A stretch of 64,000 bases of DNA from Lentzea flava. Lineage in GTDB: Bacteria > Actinomycetota > Actinomycetes > Mycobacteriales > Pseudonocardiaceae. The stretch lies in assembly GCF_014648475.1 (NCBI RefSeq), contig NZ_BMRE01000025.1, forward strand, positions 54,560 through 118,559, written 5' to 3'. A program made the translations under genes and the position numbers. The notes beneath the pieces were generated by a model. The model was not told where the DNA came from. It searched no databases and saw only the letters and a program-made list of their open reading frames with translations. This document shows, piece by piece, positions 8,314-16,700 of this stretch (position 1 is the stretch's first letter; each line of letters opens with the position of its first letter).

Positions 8314-9150
8314 GTGCTCGGCGAGTTCCTGAAGGCCCACCGCGCCCGCGTCAGCCCGGAGGACGCGGGCCTGCCCAGCCACACCCAGCGCAAGGTCAAG
8401 GGCCTCCGACGAGAAGAGGTCGCCGTCCTGGCGGGCGTGAGCGCGGACTACTACGCGCGCCTGGAGCAGGGCCGGGAGACCAACCCGTCGGCCCAGGTCC
8501 TGGACGCCCTGAGCCGCGCCCTCCGGCTGGACACCGACGCACGGGCCCACCTGCACCGCCTGGCAGGGGTCGTCGCCGAGGAAGGCCACGAGACCGACGT
8601 CGTCAGCCCGGAGCTGCGGCGGCTGATCAGCGGCCTGCACGACATGCCGGCGTTCGTGATGAACTCGCTGCTCGACATCCTCGCCACGAACGCGCTGGCC
8701 GACGCCCTCTACGAGCCGTTCACGCCGGCCGACAACGCCGCCAGGATGACGTTCCTCGACCCCGCGGCGAAGAGCTTTTACCCGCGTTGGCAGTGGGTCG
8801 CGCAGAGCACCGTCGCGCACCTGCGGCGGACGGCGGACCCGAAGTCCCAGCGCCTCGAGCACATGGTGGCCGAGCTGAACCAGCACCCGGTGTTCCGGGA
8901 GCTGTGGGCACAGCACGAGGTGCGTGGGAAAACGCAGGACGCCAAGGACTTCGTGCACCCGGCGGTGGGCCCGCTCACCCTCAACTACCACTCGTTCGAC
9001 GTGCGCGAGGCGCCCGGCCAGTTCCTCGTGATCTACCAGGCGGAGCCGGGCCCCAACGCCGACGCGCTGAAGCTCCTCGCGACCAGCCGGGCCACCTCGG
9101 GTACCGCTTCCACGGGAACGACGCCGCTGTGGCTGGCGGCGCGAAGCTGA
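8314..9150 (+). CDS. XRE-family regulator with MmyB-like ligand domain
   Basis: 278 residues. The N-terminal helix-turn-helix is seen in KGLRREEVAVLAGVSADYYARLEQG, followed by the MmyB-like C-terminal domain (MPAFVMNSLLDILATNALAD, NYHSFDVREAPGQFLVIYQA). In this family the C-terminal domain is thought to bind a small hydrophobic ligand that controls DNA binding. It is transcribed away from the SDR gene at 8211, its likely target. The GTG start at 8314 has no strong binding site and may be leaderless. The gene ends one base before a long palindrome (9151-9184). Confidence 0.9.
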   Translation: MLGEFLKAHRARVSPEDAGLPSHTQRKVKGLRREEVAVLAGVSADYYARLEQGRETNPSAQVLDALSRALRLDTDARAHLHRLAGVVAEEGHETDVVSPELRRLISGLHDMPAFVMNSLLDILATNALADALYEPFTPADNAARMTFLDPAAKSFYPRWQWVAQSTVAHLRRTADPKSQRLEHMVAELNQHPVFRELWAQHEVRGKTQDAKDFVHPAVGPLTLNYHSFDVREAPGQFLVIYQAEPGPNADALKLLATSRATSGTASTGTTPLWLAARS

Positions 9151-9184
9151 GAATCCCGGTCCTCCTGCAGGAGAACCGGGATTC
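9151..9184. terminator. Bidirectional stem-loop between convergent genes
   Basis: A 34-base near-perfect palindrome: arms GAATCCCGGT and ACCGGGATTC around CCTCCTGCAGGAG, with one mismatched pair. It starts immediately after the XRE gene stop and ends 8 bp before the stop of the convergent hydrolase gene, so it is placed to stop transcription from both sides. No long T-run follows, which is common for actinomycete terminators. Confidence 0.7.
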
Positions 9185-9192
9185 CGCCGCAC

Positions 9193-10968
9193 CTACAGCC
9201 GGACCCTGCCGTCCGCGTGGCCGGTGGGGATGGCGAACCAGGAGTGCCAGCCACCGTTGGTCGTGATGCTCGCCGACCAGAACGTCGACATCACGTGACC
9301 GTCCGGCGCCGCGGTGAAGAGCTGCGCCTGCCCGTTGATCGTCGTCACGGAGACCGCGGCGCCACGGCCGGTGACGCCGTCGGCATAGCCCGTCGGGATG
9401 GCGAACCAGGCGTGCCAGCCACCGTTGTCGGTCGTGGTCGGCGTCCAGAAGGTCGACATGACCCGGCCGTCCGCACCGGTGGTGAACAACTGGGTACCGC
9501 CCGCCGTCACGGTCGAACCCGGCGCCGTCACCCCGTCTGCGTGACCCGTGGGAATCGTGAACCACTCGTGCCAGCCACCGTTCGTCGGGATGCTCGCCGA
9601 CCAGAACGTCGACATCACCCGACGATCAGGAGCGGTCGTGAACAGCTGCGCCTGCCCGTTGATCGTGGTCACCGAGACCGTGGAGCCGGGAGCGGTCATG
9701 CCGTCCGCGTAGCCCGTCGGGATCGCGAACCAGGCGTGCCAGCCACCGTTCGTGGTGATGTTCGGCGACCAGAACGTCGACATCACGCGGCCGTCCGCAC
9801 CGGTGGTGAACAGCTGGGTACCGCCCGCCGTCACGGTCGAACCCGGCGCGGTCACCCCGTCGGCGTGACCCGTCGGAATCGAGAACCACTCGTGCCAGCC
9901 ACCGTTCGTCGCGATGCTGCCCGACCAGAACGTCGAGATCACGTGCCGGTCCGGAGCGGTCGCGAACAGCTGCACCTGGCCGTTGATCATCGTGACGGAC
10001 ACGGCCGAGCCGCTCGCCACCCTGCCGTCGGCGTACCCGGTCGGGATGGCGAACCACTCGCGCCAGCCACCGTTGGTGGGGATGCTGCTCGACCAGAACG
10101 TGGAGATCACCCGCCCGTCGGGGGCCGTGGTGAAGAGCTGCGTCTGGCCGTTGAGCGTCGTCACGGACACCGTCGCGCCAGGCGCCGCCGTGCCGTCCGC
10201 GTAGCCCGTGGGAATGGCGAACCAGGCGTGCCAGCCACCGTTGTCGGTGATGTTCGGCGACCAGAACGTCGACATGACGTGACCGTCGGCGCCGATGCCG
10301 AAGAGCTGCGTCCCGCCGGCGGTCACCACCGAGCGCATGCCGGCCGTGGCGGGCGGAGCACCCCACAGCAGGTTGGCGATCTTCACCGCGTCGTTCGCCT
10401 CGACGCCGTACTTGAAGCGGAGGTCCTCCCTGGGCCGCTGCACGTCGGCGGCCACGTCACCGATCGGCGCCGTGTTCCAGGAACCGTTGGGGTAGAACTG
10501 TTGCATCACGTCGAGGAACTTGTTCGTCGCCTTCACCGGGTTGGTGCGGTCGGCGAAGCTGCCCCAGCTGTCGCGCTGCTGGAACAGCCCGACCGAGTCG
10601 AGGTCGCCGCCGTCGACGTTCCTGATGGTGGATTCGACGATGACCGTGGACATGGCGATCGCGGCGGCCCGCTGGTTGAGCCCCCGGTCCTTGACCGCCT
10701 GCACCACGGCTCTCGCGCAGGACGCGCGGTAGGCGGTCATGTTGCCGCGCATGGTGTTGGTCAGCTGCGGGTTGAGCGCCGCCGCGTTCTGTTCGTCCTG
10801 TTGGGACGGTCCACCGGTCACGCAGGGCAGGGTGTTGAGGGAGGAGTTGACGTTCTGGGCGGAGAGTTCGGAGGAGTCGTCGACCGGAGCGGCCGACACG
10901 GGTGAGATCGCCAGGAGAACCCCGCTGAGAGCAGCGGCAACGGCGACCATCGTGCTGGTTGCACGCAT
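9193..10968 (-). CDS. Secreted lysozyme/transglycosylase-like protein with seven-repeat propeller
   Basis: 591 residues. A Sec signal peptide (cleavage near VSA-A, about residue 26) precedes a lysozyme/lytic-transglycosylase-like domain at about 60-205, with candidate catalytic Glu112 in STVIVESTIRN and the GLFQQRDSWGS motif. From about 211 to the end there are seven repeats of 52-56 residues with consensus QLFTTAPDGRVISTFWS, then TNGGWHAWFAIPTGYADG. Seven such units suggest a closed seven-bladed beta-propeller like the PLL/tachylectin lectins. It should act outside the cell, the propeller presumably gripping a glycan while the front domain cuts peptidoglycan (inferred). Paralogue of the next gene over its C-terminal two thirds. 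Confidence 0.88.
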   Translation of the reverse strand: MRATSTMVAVAAALSGVLLAISPVSAAPVDDSSELSAQNVNSSLNTLPCVTGGPSQQDEQNAAALNPQLTNTMRGNMTAYRASCARAVVQAVKDRGLNQRAAAIAMSTVIVESTIRNVDGGDLDSVGLFQQRDSWGSFADRTNPVKATNKFLDVMQQFYPNGSWNTAPIGDVAADVQRPREDLRFKYGVEANDAVKIANLLWGAPPATAGMRSVVTAGGTQLFGIGADGHVMSTFWSPNITDNGGWHAWFAIPTGYADGTAAPGATVSVTTLNGQTQLFTTAPDGRVISTFWSSSIPTNGGWREWFAIPTGYADGRVASGSAVSVTMINGQVQLFATAPDRHVISTFWSGSIATNGGWHEWFSIPTGHADGVTAPGSTVTAGGTQLFTTGADGRVMSTFWSPNITTNGGWHAWFAIPTGYADGMTAPGSTVSVTTINGQAQLFTTAPDRRVMSTFWSASIPTNGGWHEWFTIPTGHADGVTAPGSTVTAGGTQLFTTGADGRVMSTFWTPTTTDNGGWHAWFAIPTGYADGVTGRGAAVSVTTINGQAQLFTAAPDGHVMSTFWSASITTNGGWHSWFAIPTGHADGRVRL

Positions 10969-10998
10969 GGCAAAGCCTGCTTTCCAGGAAGAGGAAGG

Positions 10999-11025
10999 GG
11001 CGCGCCGGTCGGGAACCGGCGCGCC
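10999..11025 (-). terminator. Stem-loop terminator after the 11035 hydrolase gene
   Basis: A perfect 11-bp inverted repeat (GGCGCGCCGGT / ACCGGCGCGCC) with a 5-base loop, ten bases beyond the stop of the gene ending at 11035 and before the gene starting at 10968. The very GC-rich stem without a U-run suggests a terminator or attenuator separating the two hydrolase genes. Confidence 0.7.
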
Positions 11026-11034
11026 GTGCGGGGA

Positions 11035-12813
11035 TCAGATCCGGACGTGGCCGTTGGAGTGGCCGGTGGGGATCGCGAACCAGGAGTGCCAGCCACCGTT
11101 GGTCGGGATGCTGCTCGACCAGAAGGTGGAGATCACCTGACCGTCCGGCGCCGCGGTGAAGAGCTGCACCTGACCGTTGAGCGTCGTGACGGAGACCCCG
11201 GAACCCGTGGCCGACTTGCCGTTCGCGTACCCGGTCGGGATGGCGAACCACTCGCGCCAGCCACCGTTGGTCGGGATGCTGCTCGACCAGAAGGTCGAGA
11301 TCACCTGGCCGTCCGGGGCGGTGGTGAAGAGCTGGGTCTGGCCGTTGAGGGTGGTGACGCTGATCCGGGAGTTGGGTGCCGTGGTGCCGTCCGCGTAGCC
11401 GGTGGGGATGGCGAACCAGGCGTGCCAGCCACCGTTCGTGGTGATGGTCGGCGACCAGAACGTCGACATCACGTGACCATCAGCACCTGTGGTGAACAGC
11501 TGGGTGCCGCCCGCGGTGATGGTGGCGTTCGGCGCGGTGATGCCGTCGGCGTGGCCGGTCGGGATCGCGAACCACTCGTGCCAGCCACCGTTGGTCGGGA
11601 TGCTCGACGACCAGAACGTCGAGATCACCCGGCGGTCCGGAGCCGTCGTGAACAGCTGCGCCTGGCCGTTGATCGTCGTGACCGAGACAGTGGAGTTCGG
11701 CGCGGTCTTGCCGTTCGCGTAACCCGTCGGGATCGCGAACCACTCGTGCCAACCACCGTTGGTCGGAATGCTCGGCGACCAGAACGTCGACATCACGTGG
11801 CCGTCCGCGGCCGTGGTGAACAGCTGCGTGCCGCCGGCCGTCACGACCGAGCCAGGAGCGGTGACACCGTCGGCGTGGCCGGTCGGGATCACGAACCAGT
11901 CGTGCCAGCCACCGTTCGTCGGAATGCTCGGCGACCAGAACGTCGAGATCACGTGACGGTCCGGAGCGGTCGTGAACAGCTGCGTCTGGCCGTTGATCGT
12001 CGTCACCGAAACCGTGGAGTTCGGCGCCGTCGTCCCGTCCGCGTAACCCGTCGGGATCGCGAACCACGCGTGCCAGCCACCGTTGTCGGTGATGTTCGGC
12101 GACCAGAACGTCGACATCACGTGGCCGTCCGCGCCGATGCCGAAGATCTGGCTGCCGCCCGACGCGGTCACGATCGAACGCACGCCGGCGGGCGCCTGCG
12201 GTGCGTCGTCGATGACGTTGTGCGCACGGAGCCCGCGGTAGCCGCCGTTCACCAGCTTGCTGCGGGTGTACCTGCTCGCGATCGTGCCGGGATCGGGGCC
12301 TTCGATGCCTCCGTACGAGGTCGACTCGTACACGTTCGCGACGGTGTGGCTGCTGTCCGTCCAGCTGACGAACAGCACGACGTGGTTCTCCACGTCGTTG
12401 ATCGCGTCACCCGGCTTCAGCTCGTCGAGGCTGTTCAACCAGGTGCCGAAGTTGTGCAGCGTGCGCGTCGTCTCCGAGCGGGAGAGCCCCCACGCCATCG
12501 AGACGAAGCCGGAGCAGTCGGTGCGGTAGGTGCCGTACTGGTTGGTGTACGACTTGAGCTGCGAGTACTTCACGTTCGGGTCGACCCAGCTGCGGGCTCG
12601 GGTGAGGACCTCGCTGCGGGTCAGCGTCGCGCTGGCCGCGATGTCTTCCTGCGTGACGGTCATGGACGCCGTGGCGGGCGTCTCGGCCTTCTCGGGCTTC
12701 TCCGGTGCCGCCGTCGCGGGCGGCGCCAGCAGCGTCGCGCCGAGCGCGGACACGAGGGCCGCTGCGACGGCTAACGCTCTTGATCTGCGCAGAGCTGTGC
12801 TCAGTGAACTCAT
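11035..12813 (-). CDS. Secreted NlpC/P60-like cysteine hydrolase with seven-repeat propeller
   Basis: 592 residues: signal peptide (cleavage near residue 36), linker rich in Pro/Glu/Ala, then an amidase/NlpC-P60-like domain at about 60-200 with nucleophile Cys100 in RTDCSGFVSMAW and His144 in ENHVVLFVSW. From about 212 to the C-terminus are seven 52-56-residue repeats nearly identical to those of the 9193 gene, again implying a seven-bladed propeller. The front domain probably cleaves peptidoglycan stem peptides; the propeller is a likely glycan-binding module (inference from repeat count and aromatic pattern). The start has GGGGGAG four bases before the ATG. Upstream lies an 11-bp periodic repeat array. 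Confidence 0.9.
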   Translation of the reverse strand: MSSLSTALRRSRALAVAAALVSALGATLLAPPATAAPEKPEKAETPATASMTVTQEDIAASATLTRSEVLTRARSWVDPNVKYSQLKSYTNQYGTYRTDCSGFVSMAWGLSRSETTRTLHNFGTWLNSLDELKPGDAINDVENHVVLFVSWTDSSHTVANVYESTSYGGIEGPDPGTIASRYTRSKLVNGGYRGLRAHNVIDDAPQAPAGVRSIVTASGGSQIFGIGADGHVMSTFWSPNITDNGGWHAWFAIPTGYADGTTAPNSTVSVTTINGQTQLFTTAPDRHVISTFWSPSIPTNGGWHDWFVIPTGHADGVTAPGSVVTAGGTQLFTTAADGHVMSTFWSPSIPTNGGWHEWFAIPTGYANGKTAPNSTVSVTTINGQAQLFTTAPDRRVISTFWSSSIPTNGGWHEWFAIPTGHADGITAPNATITAGGTQLFTTGADGHVMSTFWSPTITTNGGWHAWFAIPTGYADGTTAPNSRISVTTLNGQTQLFTTAPDGQVISTFWSSSIPTNGGWREWFAIPTGYANGKSATGSGVSVTTLNGQVQLFTAAPDGQVISTFWSSSIPTNGGWHSWFAIPTGHSNGHVRI

Positions 12814-12868
12814 TTCACTCCCCCAGGCTGATGTTGTGCCTTGCTGGGGAAGACTGTCGTCCGCTCAC

Positions 12869-12931
12869 CTGCAAAAACTCTGCAACTGGTTCTGCAGTCG
12901 CCCTGCAGACGGCTTGCAGGCGGTCTGCAGG
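12869..12931. promoter_or_regulatory. Six tandem TGCA-core repeats at 11-bp spacing
   Basis: Six copies of a CTGCAG/TTGCAG/CTGCAA hexamer with cores at 12870, 12881, 12893, 12904, 12915 and 12926, i.e. spacings 11, 12, 11, 11, 11. The array ends 56 bp before the ATG of the 11035-12813 hydrolase, where a promoter should lie. Direct repeats of about 11 bp are how OmpR-type winged-helix proteins (PhoP-like regulators, SARPs, MtrA) line up along DNA, so this looks like an activator or repressor array. The binding protein is unknown. Confidence 0.6.
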
Positions 12932-12944
12932 CCCGTCCTGCTGA

Positions 12945-13703
12945 CTAGTCGGGCCAGACGGGTGGCCGCTTCTCCAGGAACGACGCGCGCCCCTCCTTGG
13001 CAGAAGGAGACTGCGAGGTCTCGGCCATGACGGCCAACGCGATCTCGTAGGCGTCCGCCTCCGGCCGGTCCAGCTGCGCGTAGATCGTCCGCTTCCCAAC
13101 GGCTTTCGATGCCCGCGAACCCCTGGTCGCCCGCGCCAGCAGGTCGTCGACCTCGGCGTCCAGTGCGTCAGCTGGCACCGCCCGGTTGATCAACCCCCAC
13201 TCGACGGCCGTCGCCGCGTCGATCACGTCGCCGGTGAGCACCATCTCCATCAGCCGCTTGCGCCCGATCGAGCGCGCCACCGGCACCGCGGGCGTGTGGC
13301 AGAACCACCCCGCTTTGCCGCCGGGCAACGAGAATCCCGCCGTGTCCGCCGCCACCGCGAGGTCACACGACGCGACCAGCTGACACCCGGCCGCCGTCGC
13401 CAGGCCCTGCACGCGCGCGATCACCACCTGCGGCACGGACTGGATGGTCTTCATCAGCACCGTGCACAGCTCCAGTAGCAGCCGCACGCCCTCCTCGTCA
13501 CGGGCGTGCACGTCCGCGAAGTCGTGCCCAGCGGAGAAAACCGGCCCCTCGGCGCCCAGCACGATGCCGGCCGCGTCGGACGCACCCGCCTCCCGGAAGG
13601 CCTCCAGGAGCTCGGTCAGATGCTCGGCGGACAGCGCGTTGCGCCGAGCCACCCGATTCATCGTGATCCGGACGACGGACCCGTCCCGCGCGACGTCAAC
13701 CAT
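12945..13703 (-). CDS. Enoyl-CoA hydratase/isomerase family, ECHDC3-like
   Basis: 252-residue crotonase-fold protein. The oxyanion-hole segments are visible (FSAGHDFADVHA and GLATAAGCQLVASCDLAVAA). Both positions that carry catalytic Glu in true enoyl-CoA hydratases are changed: Gln in AAGCQLV and Gly in SLPGGKAGWFCHTP. That pattern resembles the ECHDC3 subgroup, so ordinary hydratase activity is doubtful. The gene starts 9 bp after the stop of the trypsin-STAND gene on the same strand and may be cotranscribed with it; a functional link is not established. Confidence 0.88.
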   Translation of the reverse strand: MVDVARDGSVVRITMNRVARRNALSAEHLTELLEAFREAGASDAAGIVLGAEGPVFSAGHDFADVHARDEEGVRLLLELCTVLMKTIQSVPQVVIARVQGLATAAGCQLVASCDLAVAADTAGFSLPGGKAGWFCHTPAVPVARSIGRKRLMEMVLTGDVIDAATAVEWGLINRAVPADALDAEVDDLLARATRGSRASKAVGKRTIYAQLDRPEADAYEIALAVMAETSQSPSAKEGRASFLEKRPPVWPD

Positions 13704-13712
13704 CCGCCAACG

Positions 13713-16700
13713 CTAACCCAGAATCTCGTCCGCGAACTGTTGAAGCGCGGCGAGGTCCACCTTCGCGACGGCGGGCAGCACACTCGGCCAGTCGCCGTCG
13801 ATGAGCGCTTCGGCCACGTACGACCGCGCCCCTGCCGTGTCCCGGCCTGCGGCGATCGCCCGCAACCGCATCTTGCGCTCCTCCTCGGCCCGTCGCGCCG
13901 GATCGGTGATGAGCGCGGCGAGCCGCGCCGCCTCCTCGTGCTCACCGCGTTTGTCCAGCACAGTGGCGAACTCGACGTACACCCCGTCGCGGTAGTAGAC
14001 GTCCGCTATCTCACCCGCTGCCGCTTTCCACTGGCCGAACAACTCCCGGCGCAGCTCGGGATCGCCCGGCGCTGCCTTCGCCAGCGCCTGCAGCACCTCC
14101 GACTGCTCCGACGGTTTGGTGCTGGAGCGCACCAGGGTCAACGCCCGCTCGAACTCGCCGATGACGGCCAGGGCGGTGCCCGCGTTGGGGAGCCAGTAGT
14201 TCGGGATGTCGAACCTGATGTCGTCGGCATCCCTGATGATCAATTCCTTCACCCGGTCGCGAGCAAAGCCCTCCGGGGCTGTCCGCGCGACCGCGGCCAA
14301 GGCCTGGTAGCGGTGACTCTCGTCCCTGATCGCGCTGAGGCGTTCCAGCGCCTTCTCATGATGTCCGAGCCAGGACAGCGGCTCGATCAACCGCAGTCGA
14401 AGAGCGGTGCGGTCATACTCCTCGACAGCGGCGTCGACGGCGGCCTCGAGTTCTTCGACGATCCTCCGAACCATCGCCACGTCGCCGACGCGGAGCAGAA
14501 CGTCGATGACTTTCTGGTACCGCCAGGGAGCCCCTGCGCGCTCGATTCGAACCAACTCGTCGGCGAACGCACGTGCCGACGCGTCGTCCGCCCTGTCCAG
14601 CGCGTCGGACACGAACTCCGCGAACGCCTCCAGCCGCAGATCCGGGTTGTCCGTCGCGCGCACCAGCCGCTGGGCCCTCTCGCTGTCACCCGCTTGCATG
14701 AGCGCGAGCGCGAGATCGATTCGAAGCTCGGTCAGCTGTGTCTTGTCCGCACCTCTCCGCGCGCTCTCCTCCGTCATCAGGCACAGGGTCCGAGCGCGAT
14801 CGGTGTCGCCGTTGGCCACCGCAGTCGCCGCAATCGCCGCGACCCCCGCCGCGCGGGAGAAGCTGTCGGTCACTTCGCCGAGCAAAGCGAGCGCACGTTC
14901 GACATCGCCGTGCTCCACCGCCGCTTTCGCGAGTGATTGGAACTCTCGGTCCAGGGTGGTCGTCCCGTCGATCGCACGAACGAAACCGGCGGCGCGGTCG
15001 AACTGCCCTTCCCCTGCCAGCGACGAGGCAAGTCTGGCACAGGCGTCGTCATGCCAGCGCACGGCGGCCACGAACCGCATCGCGCGAGCATCGTCGCCCG
15101 CGTCGACGGCGGTCTCGGCCGCGAGCAGGAGCGCGCGGTCGCGCTCGTGGTAGTCCACGACACGGGCGGCGAGCGCGAGCGCTCGCTCGTCCTCACCGAG
15201 TTCGGCCAGGCCCACGATCTGGCGCTCCGGCGAGGAGTCGTACTCGCGTCGTGCGATCACACCCGCGACCTGCGCTGCTCGGGCGTCATCGGCGACGGCC
15301 GCCACTTCGATCAGTTCGGCGACGGCAGGATTGAACGCATTCAGCCGAAGTACCTCGTCCACCGCGCCGGCGTCGAACGCAACCCTGGTGAGGATCCACG
15401 CGGTCCGGCGCACATCGCCGGACTCGGGAAGGCCGGCCAGTGCACGCGCCGCCGCCCCGGCGAGCCGACGAGCCCGAGGACTGTCGTTCACCCACAACGC
15501 ACGCTGAGCCAGTTCCGTCAGGCCGTTGGCACGCGCCACATGATCGGCGTGCCGGCCGAGCACCGTTGCCGCCAGATCCGCGAGCCGGGCATAACGGTCG
15601 TGGTCACCCCCGTCCAGCGCAACCACGGCCAGACCGCCGAGCGTCTCGGCTTTGACGAGTTCGTCGGCAATTCCGGCGGCGAGAGTGTCCGCGGACGCGT
15701 TCAGCTCCGCTGCGCGTTCCGGCATTCCGAGCCGGGTCATGACCGATGCCAGTCCGGCCAGCACCAACGCCCGGCCATCGGAACCCACGACGTCGGGCAG
15801 AACCGCCTCGGCTGCGGTGACCAGCTGTGCGGCCTGCGCGGCATCGCCGTTCTCGACGTGGACCAGCGCCAGATCAATCCACGTGTCCGCACGCACGAAG
15901 GGGGCCGCGATCCGCTCGGCGAACTTGGTTGCACGGGCCGTGTCACCGAGTGCCAGCACGTGGTCGATCATCCCGACGAGCAGCTCGTCCGGCTCGATGC
16001 TCAAGGCCGCGAACCGCAACGCGCGGTCGTCGTCACCCTCGTCCACAGCTTCCGTCGCCAGAGTGCGCAGCGGATTGACGCGTCTGAATTCGCTGTCGAT
16101 CGCGAGAACGTAGCGCAGCGCTCGCTCGGCGTCGTGGTGCACTGCGGCCGCGAGGTCCTCCAAGACGTCTTTGCGGTAGTAGTCCTCGCGCAGTGTCAGC
16201 ACGTATCGCATCACCAGCTCGTCGTTCTCGGTGCTCAGCAACTCACCGAGAACCCCTTTGCACACCCCGCACTGCTGGTAGTTGTTCTCGATGTCAGCCA
16301 GCCGCGCAAGAGCCCGTTCATGGTCGCCCCACATCGCGTACAGGCGAACCAGCTTGCCGAGCAGCTCATCGCGGGAGAAGGATTCGCCGATCTGCGCCAG
16401 CGCCTCCTCCACCTGGGCGCCGAGTCTTCGAGCGTGGTCCTCGTGATCGCCTCCCGACAACGCTGCCGCCAGATCGAGCAGCACCTCGTAGCGGAAGAGC
16501 GGATGACCGACCTTCAGGGCCGCACGTTCCACCTCCTCCGCGACGGTGGGAACGCGGTCCTGGTCATCCGACTCCACGAGCACCGAAATGATCCTGGTCA
16601 GCGCCTCGGCCCGCTGCTGATCGTCGGCGATGCTGCTCGCCAGTGCGACAGCGCGGTCGATCTCACCGAGCGACGCCCACACGCCGGGCAGTTCGGGAGG

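Noticed and set aside
11035..12180. Regular 156-168-bp repeats resembling a CRISPR or satellite array
   Set aside because: The repeats are in frame inside a gene and encode propeller blades; unit size and lack of spacers exclude CRISPR.
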